Position numbers and translations under genes: made by a program. From Nomia melanderi (taxonomy: Eukaryota; Arthropoda; Insecta; Hymenoptera; Halictidae): DNA of 64,000 nucleotides. This document shows positions 11,954-23,900 of the stretch, piece by piece. The notes under the pieces were generated by a model. It ran no database searches, was not told the DNA's origin, and was given only the letters and a program-made list of their open reading frames with translations. The DNA is taken from positions 10,471,501-10,535,500 of the forward strand of contig NC_135003.1 in NCBI RefSeq assembly GCF_051020985.1, read 5' to 3'. How positions within the stretch are numbered: the first letter of the stretch is position 1; every line of letters starts with the position of its first letter.

Positions 11954-14900
11954 GTGAAAACATTATTCTCAGATACCGCCGTCGGCTGCACGTGAAACAT
12001 GCTCCGTTTCCCAATTTGAAACCGTCGCGGTTCAGTTGAATTTTCTTTCGCCCACCTGCACGATGCAATTTGCTCTGTACACGTACCAGCGATAAAAAGC
12101 TTTCGCGGTTTATGTGAAGAATGGGTCGCGAGATGCGATCTTTTAATTCGTTTTCGGTAGAATTTCAGTTGGTGTTGGTTTACCGTGAGAACTTGGGCTC
12201 CGAAACCGATGCTAGGAGAATTTACCAGAAACTTAATATCCTTTTGTTAGTTTAAAACAATTTATCTTACGTTCGATGGTTATTTACGATATTTTGTATC
12301 GAATGTTTTGTCTCGATGTTGGAAAGATATTTGGTCTGAGACCCGTGGTACAATACTTTCACGGTGGTGGGGGTTATGTGTATATTTTATGTTCGCACCT
12401 GTGCATTGGAGGCCCCAAGTTCGCTTGGTAGAACTACTCTATGTGTATTTTAATTGTTCTGAATACAACTGTGTTGATTAATTCAAACAGCATTGGACGG
12501 CTTTTAGAGATTAAAAGTTAATAATTATGATAATGTATTTCAGGAAATGATAAATATTTGTAATATCAATTTCTTGGAGGTTTTTATAAGACGAGAGATT
12601 ATGCACACATTTAGCTTCTTCCGCAAGGAATATATTACGCTAACAGCGATATAAAAAGTCTCTTGAGGCTTTATTAAAGTGTCCGGTTCATTATACAAAG
12701 TAAATTGTTAGGTAATCTTCTTTTCCTCCTTTCTTCTCTTGAGATCATTATCCTTAAACGAAAATAGAATGTCTCCTACGGTTATAAAAAAAGAAACTCG
12801 CGAAAGTCGTGGGCCAACTGAAGAATCGGAATAAATTAAGATCTGTTTGAACATCTCCAATCAACTTTGCCGAACTTTGCATGTTCTTGAATTAATGCAT
12901 GTTAATGTAAAGTATTGTAAGTAAATGTATTACTAAAATGTTTATATTCTATGACCTCATCCATATGCATGAATCTAGAACGAGTAAGAACTGCGATAGC
13001 GTTGGCAGCGAGCCTTCTTTGAAACTTGGCTACCTCCAGCAGAAAAATGATCAAAATCTATCACGATTTTATGTACGGGATCCTGTGCACCTTGTTCAGT
13101 GACATTATCGAACGACATAAAACAAATTAATCGATGCTGCAAATGTCAGAAATAAATATTCTCAGATAAACATTCTACCTAAATAAACATTCAACAGTTT
13201 TTCCAGCACGCGCGGCTGCACACGATTAACCTTACATGCCTCGAAGCTGCTTTATAACGTCGCACTGTCATAAATCGCTGTTGTAAATCAGCAATCGTTG
13301 TACCCTAATAATTGAAAATCATGTTTATTTAAGATATCTCGTACAGTAGCTCGAAGTAGGTATAATAATTCAGGACATAAAGCGTTAAACGATCCCGGTT
13401 GGAATGAAATCGGACGCCTGGAAAAAGAGAAGACTCGCACGACAAAAGGATAATGTTGTATTTCAAATGCGCTCGGATAGACCGGTCACGAGTTTACGTT
13501 ATTCTGGCGTAGTTGTAAAATTTATGGCGGGACGAGTGTGCACTTCAGCCCGCTGATGCGGAATAGTACGTGGGTAATGAACTCATAGTATACGGCCAAA
13601 TTGCTGTTGAATACTGCTTCTAAAGATATTGTATGATAATTGCGCCGGGCGCAGATATAACTATCCGTTTTTCCACCGGACCAGCATTATCATTTTAACG
13701 AGCTAGCATTAATCGTCTCCGCGTGAAAATGGTAACCAGCGTGTTCAACAATTTGTTGGGGGATCATGCTAAGGATTCTATACGTATTCCAAGAACTTCA
13801 AACATCATTAACATTACAATTTTTCAAACGACTAAACTCGTTCCCTTTAACACCTGTTGTCGCATGTTGAGCTAATTAGCGCACTAATTAACGTGATGCA
13901 GTTAATACACAAATACATCCCGCGGAAACGAAAGATAACGCTCAACAGAAATGCGGAAATTCTTCGTTTACATTGGGACGCGGCTATCGTTCGAACTATG
14001 TCGTTCAAAATGGAACTGCGTTTAACGCTTGAAATGTGAATATAGAAATAGTTAAACATCTGTTACCAGCTTTGCAGAATTCCAGCCGGGTAATCAAGTT
14101 TCCGCGTTTAAAACGATAAAACTATTTCCCGTATACACATTAATTAGCTCCACGTTTCGTAAACATCGGGTCGTTTGATACGGCAGAAGTGCGCGTATAT
14201 TCGCATGTTTGCTTGACGTTTCGGTGTGTAGGAGGTTTGACAATATAACTTCGTCCTTTCGATTGGATTAGACACAACTGACGTTTATGTTTGTCCAGCG
14301 GAACGACTGCTGGTCGTTTATGATCGATTCTGTTATTCACGGTCTTACTTACGATCGTTCGAATAAATTTTTTGACGATCGTATCCGGTGCTTCGATTAA
14401 AATCGAATTCCCGTAATAATTCTCTTTTACAATAATCCCGATTGATTGAATTCTATGATAGATACCCATGAAGAAGGTATTGTCTCTCAAGAGGAAGTAA
14501 ACTTAATCAATTGCCATCAACTATTTTCTTCAAATGTCAAATATTCATTTAATACTTGAAGCTTACTTAGAATTTGATGATTAAGAATGATTTTTACAGT
14601 TCCTACTAGAATAATCGACTAATTGAAGGTAAATGTTTATCTAAGTACACTCGAGTGCTTCAAGTGTGCCACTGCTTTGATTAAAGTCTCGAATGAAGCT
14701 GCTTGTCGCGTTGACCCATCAAATTTCTTCAATTTACAGTCGAGGACACGAAGATGAGATTCAGCCTGACTCCACAGCCGGGAGAAAGTGGTTTCATACA
14801 ATGGCTGGACGCGATGAAAATGGTCGCCAGACTGCAAGGAGGTATACCACCGGAGTTTCGGAAGAAGGTAAGATACCGGCGAGAACAGTTCGCCCGACCG

Positions 14901-17900
14901 TCGAACGATCTCGTTCGTTCCTGAAGCAGTGACGCGTATCCTCATCTGAAAAATATTTGTCGCAGTTATGGCTGACGCTGGCGGAACGTCATCTAGAGCA
15001 GCGCGGTGTAGATTGGAAGCAGGCTGAAAAGGTCTGCTTCAACGAGTGGAGCAATCCTGACGATGAAGAGCTCGGTATACAGATCGTTAAAGTAAGACTG
15101 GGAAACGTATATCCTTTTTACAACACTTCCTCCTTCCATCTAGCGATCCCCATTTCATCCTGCACCGTTCTTAACGACATTTCAAGGGTCCCTTGATGAA
15201 TACTTGGCGCAACGAGAAATTGAAGTATATCGGATCGCTGTGTCAATTGCCTCGATCAAATCTTAATTGGGCCAGAAAAATAGAATTTTATTTCTCTCGG
15301 GAGTATCCGAACAAGGTCGATTGAAAACCATATATTGCGAATCTAAATGCAAACTTCTTTTCAACGGTGTAAGATAATTCAGATATTTTAAACAACAAAA
15401 ACTCTCGGATCGACACGGATAAAACAAGATCTGAGTGTATTAAATCTTTACAAGATATAATCCCTGAAACGTAAATCAATGACAGTCGTTTTATTAGTTC
15501 GATCTGTACACAGAAAAGACAAATCCACCTTAATTTCTCATAAAATCATAAAGATAAACCCCGTCTGGCTCGCCAATTAAACACAGATCGCGAACGTTTA
15601 ATCTTTCTCTCCCCGATCACGATTACCCTCCATCGGCGAAAAATGTCTAATTAGAGAGGGATTTCTGAACATGTTCGTCCGAGCCGAGAAGTCCACCGAA
15701 CCGAATATCTCCTCTTGCATAACACGTCCAGAAAAAGAGATAAAAATTGTCCGCGTGACGCAATCGCGAGTGATGGCCCTCGGCTGTAACGCGGCTGGAA
15801 CGGTCCCCGTCCCGTGTATATAATTACACGCAATTAAATTTCGATCATTAATCACTTCGACGCCGGGCAATTAAACGTCGCCGATGAGCCTTCCAATTAG
15901 CTCGGTCGCACGATGAAGGAACGACCTATGACGAACTTGACGTAGAATAGACGATCGACGCTCGTTTACGGCGAACCATTTATCGCGAGGGTCACGAAGA
16001 AAATTTCCCGAAGCAGTATAATAAAATTGGTTGGTCCTTCGCAGGATTTACACAGGACAGGCTGCAGTCTGTTTTGCGGGGCAGCTGGCAGAGACAATCA
16101 AGCGGTGCTCCGTCGTGTTCTGCTCGGCTTCGCCCGATGGAACAAGTCCGTCGGCTATTGCCAAGGCCTGAACGTGCTCGCCGCCCTCGTTCTGCAAGTT
16201 ATGGATCGGGCCGAGTCCGCCGCGGTGAAGGTGATGATCTACTTGATAGAAGGTGTCCTGCCGGAGGGTTATTTCGGGGACAATCTGCGCGGCCTCTCCG
16301 TCGACATGGCGGTGTTCCGCGATCTCCTGCGGACCAGGCTGCCCAAGCTTTCGAAACACCTCGAGGCATTACAGAACGACGCGAAGGACAAGGCGACAGG
16401 TTATTCCTTTTCGAGCAAGTCCCTACAGTGTTTGTTTCGTGTTTGGCCGAGGAATCGGGCTGATTTTCTTGGGGATTTCTGGCAGCGTGACTGACGTTTC
16501 CGACACGTCTGAAACATGCTCGCCAGAAATGTGTAGATGCAGCTTATAGTATGTTTTATTACGTAATACATAATATAAGTGGGCGTGCCGTCAAGAAAAT
16601 CTGAATGTATTTATTTCTCGGCTTAAACATTCCCTTGTTTCCGGCGAAAATATTCGGGTTACTGATGCAGTTCCCTTTCCAGGCAGCAGCTACGAGCCAC
16701 CTTTGACGAATGTGTTCACGATGCAATGGTTCCTTACCCTCTTTTGCCACTGTTTACCTCAAGAAGCGGTACTTCGAGTCTGGGATCTGATATTTCTTGA
16801 AGGAGACGAGATTTTACTTAGAACTGCTTTGACCATCTGGGAGGGATTATCAGAGTAGGTGCTAACTTTGAGATTTTTATTGAATACGTCGATAAGTAAT
16901 TGTATAATTTCTTAGTTAATAAAAACGGTTTAAGTTGGCGGAGAACAACAATGACTATCATTAAGGAGACACGTATTGTCTTCGGTAATGTTGATATTAT
17001 AATAACTCGAAGTTTCCTTCCAGTCGTATCATGACCGTCACATCAGCCGACGAATTTTACAGTATAATGGGCGTCCTGACTAGGGAGATGCTGGAATTCA
17101 CAGATACGAATAGTCTTATTAAGGTTAGTTCACTTGTACCTTTAAACGAATAGTTTAAACTTCAGCAGCATACTGTATGGAACGAACTGACAAAATTTAT
17201 CATTTGAAATATCATCTGTTCCAAAAATTCACGCTGTTGTTTCTACAAAATGTGCAGTAAAAGTATCATTTTGGAACATCATTTGAGTTAAATGCAATTT
17301 TTGTTGGCTGCACATTGAATTGTATTATTTCTGCATAGAACATTGTCAGTATGGGACCTTTACAAGGTGTAACGGGTTTGAGGGAGAAGCACAGATACAA
17401 TATCACACCGTGGGCAAGGAAGCTGAGCGACGACGACGACAGCGATACGGAAGAAGATGAAAGATTGGCCGTGGCTGCTGCGATGTTTAGCATGGCGCAA
17501 CGCTTGAAGAAAGGTGAGAGGAAAGAAAAAGCTGAAAATACATTGTCGTTGTAACAATAGTATTCTTACGGTGTCATTTGTGTCTGTGCCCGTGTCACGG
17601 AAGACATGCTTGTAGATCGTATACCTCAAACAATCGGCGCGCTGCAGGCAATGGCGCCCAGCAGCGATCGAGAACGCCTCGCTTTGGACATTAGTACATT
17701 GAAGCAGCAGTACGCTAAGTTACGGGAACGTCAACGTCAGGCGCACATAATTCTATCCGGTAATTGTTCATTTCAACCATACGTTTCGACCTTCGCTGCT
17801 TTTTAAATGTGCAAGGAGTCGCTTAAAACTTGCTGTTTACTTCGTTAATGTCGAAGTGGCTTCAAAATAGCGTTTGAAAAGAAGCGAATGCAGCGTACAT

Positions 17901-20900
17901 TCGGCTAGCTAAGCTACAGCCAGCATAATGTGAGCGTGAACTTTGAATTTTCGTTTCGTGGATTCGAAATGTCTGTACAAGTGCTATGAATGTATGTTCG
18001 CTTAAAATAGAATCAGAGCAAAAATGCATAAATTCTTTCTTGACGCAGCTGCATGTGCAAGGCAGACCATGGTACCACCTCCTACTTCTCAGGCCATGAA
18101 TCATCTTTTAGTGGGCAAAAATGCGCTTGTGAGCGCGAAGAATCGACCCCTGAGTCTACCTTCTACTGCACAGGCGAAGACACGACCTACACCTCTAAGT
18201 CATAACCGAAGGGACAGGCAGCAAGGAGTTACGCTGCATTGGAAGGACACGAAGAAAGCGAAGCAGAAAGCTGCGAGCGCATCAGGTTCGTGACTTTATC
18301 CGCGTGATTTGTCACAAATCAATAACACTCGTACTGTCAAAAATCATTATTCTACGGTTTATCAACTCTTATTGTATGCAATTTGAATAATTGAACAATA
18401 GATAATTAAGAAAGAGATTACATTTTCGTTAATTAACTTATTTACGAAGAAATCATTTTTCTTTATGTTTGACAATGTTATACTTGAGTCAATCACATTT
18501 CATAAATAGTAGATTCAGATTTGAACTATTTATTTTTTAAGAGTATTGCAATAGAAAATTGTTTATCAACTTAAAACAATGAAATTTTACCAGAAGCCGG
18601 TAACATAGAAATCTTGTGTCTGAGCTTAACTACTATTGGTAAGCTTTATGTTCCGATGGTAGTCTTATTGTCTATCGATAAAGAAGTTAGCTTAACCATC
18701 TTATTGATCGATGAGGTACAAACTTAGAATATCTACCGATCGTCCACAATTTGTTGACTAAGCAAACTTATTGGTCGAAACGGTTACATTTACATATTTA
18801 ATCGCGCGAAGGATACAAACGAACGCAGTAAGAACAAGTGAAACAAAATGAAGCGAGGTGATGACTTCCAAGCATTGACGCGAGCCGCGTTCAAACACTT
18901 CTCATATCCTTTATCCTCTTTTCTTCTGTCCTATTCTGCTTTCGTCTGTTCCTTTCTCCTTTCCTCTTCTCACCATTGACTACCAACGAAATAAAAATTT
19001 CACTATTTATTTTTTCTTTTCTTTACATTTTTTTAAATTCAAACTTAGAAGATATTATCATTAGTTTGCTAAAATCAATTTATAGTTGATTAGATGTTAA
19101 GATTAGGAGTGGGGACAGGCGGTGCTACCAACCTTGTTGCCCCTGTGCCGTCACAAGAAGATAATAAATATCGCTTCTCTAACCTTTTTTACAAAAATGA
19201 TATGTCTATGAATGAAAGAAAGAAAGCAAGTACAAATGTTTCAAAATGTCGCAGCAAAGATAATGCTCTGGTTGCACATTCATCATTCAAACATCATATT
19301 TATCGCTTCATCTTTTTTTTGTCCCAGGTGTAGCAGAAACTGCATCGTTGCAACCACAGGATGCTGAGCTAGCATCTCCAAAGCGCGGCAATGGCGACAG
19401 CGACAGCGACAGCACGTCGACCGAACTGTGCGATGAACCGGATCGTCTCAGCGACGTCGACAGCGAGGATTTGACGTCAGCGTCTGAATCCTACGTCATG
19501 GCTACGGACGAAGAGAGAACGTTTCGTGGCGGAGACTCGCCGATGCCAGACAAGGCTCTTGACGAGAAGAACGAGCCAGCCTCCGAAGACGTGAAACAGG
19601 ACTCTGGATTAGTCGAGGAAAATTTGGGCGACATGTCGATCGCGAAGATAACAGATCAGATACGACGATTGTCCGCGGAAGATGACAATAATTCAATGGT
19701 TCCTCAATCGTTCAGCGTACTAAACAAACATTTGCCTGGTGACTCGACGATAGAACCGTCACTGGAGAAGGATCTTTCGCCGGCCGATCTTAAGACGGAG
19801 TTCTCGTTGGATACCGGCGTGGAGAAGTCGTTGGCTTTGGACGAATACGAATACTTAAGTTTCGGCGTGAACACGGTGAGTGTGAAAGAGGAGGAAGTGT
19901 TGGTGCACGAGAGACACAGGCCGAAAGGTCCTGCTAGAGACATCGACGATTTCGCGGACAGTCTGAACGACCCGGTGCAGGACATAACGTCTACGGTCGC
20001 TCAACGTCAAGATCCGAACACATTTTCGGAATTCTCGATGTCGTTGGCCACGAAGTACGATCATGTCTCCGACGAACCTACGCCGGCAGACACGGGCTAC
20101 GGTAAAATCGCAGAGAAAACTGAGTCGTTAGATAAAGTGTACAATGACGCCTCCGATAGAACGGTTTCCTTGGACGAAAAATGCGATACCCTGACGGAGA
20201 CGGCTACGTCGTTAGATACAAGGTATGATAAAATCATAGATAAAACCACCCTAGTAGACAGAAAATGCGATGAAATGACAGAGAAATCTATTTTGTTAGA
20301 TAGAAAGTACGATGATATCGCGGAGAAGGCTACTTCGTTAGACACAAAGTACAACAGAAGGGCAGGAACTACTTCGTTGCAAACGATGCACGATCAGTTC
20401 GCGGACAGGGCCGCTACTTTAGATATAACATACGAGAAAATGGCAGGGATATCTTCCTCGTTAGATGCAAAAGTGGATGTTACCGCAGGCAGGATTTCCC
20501 CGTTAGAAAGAAAGTTCGATAACATTGGAGATACGAGTATGCCGTTAGATACAAGGGTCGACGATTTAAACCGAGCAACTTCGTTAGACTCGAAATACGA
20601 GATTCCTATTTCGTTAAACGCAAAACTAGACGCGATTTCGCCGTTAGAAATGAAATTCGACAAAATAGTAGGGTCATCTGTGTCGTTAAGTATAAAGAAC
20701 GACGAGATCGTAGGCAGAAACGTGACATCGGACACGAAATACGACAAAATATCAGGGAAATCTACGTCGTTAGACGCGAAATACGATGAAATTGTAGACA
20801 GAGTTACTCCATCGGACGTAACATACACTAAAACAGCGAAATCCAGCTCGCTAGATTCAAAATATGATGGAGTCTCTGATAGAATAACTTCCTTCGACAC

Positions 20901-23900
20901 GAGGTACGAGAAAGTCTCTTCATTAGATTCAAAGTATGATCAGATTGTAGAGAAGACGTCATCCTTGAACATGAAGTTCGACAAGATTCCAGGCAAGCCT
21001 GTCCTCGACCTGGGAACGGAAAACGGCGACAGGTACAGATTGTCTTTCGACTTTTCTAGCAGACTATCCCTAGATTCTAAACCCTATGACCCACCAAAAA
21101 TAAGTCCTTCAGTAGCCGAGCCACCAAGTACGATCAGCATAGACAGAAACCTTTACTGTAAAACGTATGTCGGTCATCTTCCGATCTCACCAGTAACAGT
21201 CGATCAGAAATTAAATCAAATAACGTCTGTACACAGCACGAACAACATCCCCATTCTGACCACAGAATCCACTAATTCCCAAGTCACTGGAAAGGCGTAC
21301 TTCATCGATAGAATCTCAACTACTCAGACAAAAACGTATTCGGACATGAAGAAGAGTCCTCAGACACCGGAGAGCAACAAGTCCTTCAGTTCTGGAGAGA
21401 CGATGGGGCCGGACTCGAAACCTTCCAGCATGACGATCAGTCCGAGGACTCCAGTCAGGTCTGACTCGCGTGACTACCTGATGGACAAGTCGGTGTCATC
21501 TTCGATTAGCTCGGATTCGAAGACCTTAGTGTTCCGATCAGTAGATTCTGACGTGACCAGGGACAGTGACAAAACTGATACAAAAAAGTCAAGAACTGAC
21601 TATGATAAATCCAACTCATTGACGCCTATCAGCACGGACTCGCTGAGGATCAAGTCGGACACCAGCCCGAAGCTAGTCATCAGCAGCTCCAGTGACTCGT
21701 GCAGCCCCGGAAAATTGAAGTCTTCCGAGAGGTCGTTCAGTTCAGACCTCCAATCGCCAATCAGTGCCAACTCGATCAAGTATACCTCGAATTACAATAG
21801 ACGGGGCCAGGACGACGTGTCCAGCTCGCCAATGGACCTGAGTGCGGCCACGTCGCCGTTCTATCCGATCTCGAATCCGAATCAAAAGACTCCTCCCTCG
21901 CCTTACAGCGCGTCTAGACGTCGGTCTAGCTTGGATAGCACGGAAACGTCGCCTGAACAGAAATCTAGTAGCTCGAAGGAATCGAATAAGTACTTGGGCT
22001 ATCAGTCGAAGTTTGATTCCACCTTAAAATCCGATGTCAAAGATACGGACACTGGAGCTACCAGAAGCGAAGACTTTCTAAGAAAAGATTATAGCTCGAA
22101 GAAAGATGAATTGAGTACAAGTTTAAGCGATAGGAGGAACGGAGGTACTGATGCTCACTTCTATCAGTCGAGTAGCACCGACTACTACAGGAAAGATAAA
22201 GATTTGGACGATGGAAGTGATGATCCTCTATCGGAGAAAGATGTGGTTCCATCTTTGCCACGGGAGAAACTAGATAAACATTATCTGAATTATCGATACA
22301 GGGACAGGTCGAAGCTGTTAGAGAGAAGTTCTAGTAGTCTGGACAGCAGACGATTCGTCGACATGAAGTCCTCGGTCTCCTCGGACGAGTTCAGCACGTC
22401 GATGGTGAAGAAGAGGTCCAGTGACATTTTAGAAGACATCAAGCACTTGGAGGCGAAGGCGAATGATGGGACCTCGGACCCTGGGATAATGACCAAGAAA
22501 AGTAGTTATATCTGGGAGGACTTGAAGAGTCTGGAGGCTAGGCGGCAGGACACTTTCAGCGATTCGGCGAGTTCATTTTCTAAACGTCGCTTGGAGATAC
22601 CTGATATAAGCGTGACGGGAGAAGGCAGGAAATCTTACATCGTTCATCCTAGAATTAATATTAATGAGAATACCGACAGTATCTTGAACACTGTGGCTCG
22701 TAGCCAGAACAATGGCGACGCGGATGATGGCAGGGAGTCGAAATTAGGCGTTTGGACGAAGGTGAAGCCTCGAAAGAAGAATGACAATGGAAGAAGAAAC
22801 AGCGACAGGGCGCTGAAGATCATCCAAGAGAATTCTGTGATTCTGCAGAAGATCCTCGCCTGCCAGGCAAAAAAACGGTTGCCGGATCTCGAGGAGATTT
22901 CTAAGGAGATCAGCATAAGTCCGATAAATGAGGAGATTTCAAAGATCTTCAGTCCAATTCTCGAGAAGATGGGCCTGAACGAGCACGAGATCAACGAGGA
23001 ACTGGCGCGAATCAATTTCAAAGACTTCGACAACATGACAGCTACCAGCGTGTCCGAGTTCGATGCGAAGATAAACGAAGAACTTTCCAGGTTATCTCTA
23101 ATTGACGACAACGAGCAGGTAGATCACTTTGATGTAGACGAGGTGATCGCTCATCAGTACTCGGACACTAGGGAGGCTTTAATAGATCGGAAGATAAATG
23201 AAGAATTATCAAAGCTGTTGTTGAACTACGAAGATCGTTCTCCAGCGAGTTTGAATCTGGAGAAGGGCTCGTCGAGTCAGAACGTCAGTGAAATCGACGG
23301 TTTGGACTTGTCCAGCATCTCTACTAATGTTTTCTCTTACAAATCATCGAACGACTCTATTGACGCTAAAAGCGAGTTGGGATCTGCTCAGGAACCATCG
23401 ATACAGGTCGAAAAATTCTCTCAGTATACGGAGAAAGTGTTACCCTACAGCGTGTCGAAGTACAGAGATGATGATTCGTCGCCAAAAAGCGACATAGACA
23501 TCTACAGGGAGCTAGAGAAACTTGATAAGATCTCTTCAGCCCAGGTGCTGCCGGAACCAAGGAGTTTAGAGCTTCCTTCCGAAGACCTTTCCTCCATTCC
23601 GTACGTCTCAAATACTTCGCCGTTCAAAGACGTTCCGCCGATCAGATACACGACCAAGCCCGTTCAATACGACACGTCGCCTCTGAAAACCCTTTACGAT
23701 CCTTACAAAAGCTTCGACTTCAAGCCTAAGCTGTCTCCAAAGCATGCGTCTACTAATCCTTTCGTTGCTGCGTCTTACGACAAGCCTGTCATCGATACCG
23801 CTTTCGAGTATATCAATAACAAGCCCGAATTATCCGTGAACACCTTCGAAACGCATTTGAAGAGTCCACTGCTGACGAAGGAATCGTTAGAGTTCCGAGT

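Noticed and set aside
12970..13102. 44-codon protein-like stretch in the TBC1D30 intron
   Set aside because: It has no convincing acceptor or donor, and the flanking exons already join in frame without it.
16027..16494. Single continuous frame across the catalytic exon into the intron
   Set aside because: Family alignment requires splicing at 16399 to the EPPLTNVFTMQWF exon. The extension is intron read-through.
20097..20900. Long minus-strand open frames with repeated SNE and FSSY-like patterns
   Set aside because: They are the antisense shadow of the 14-residue repeat array in TBC1D30.
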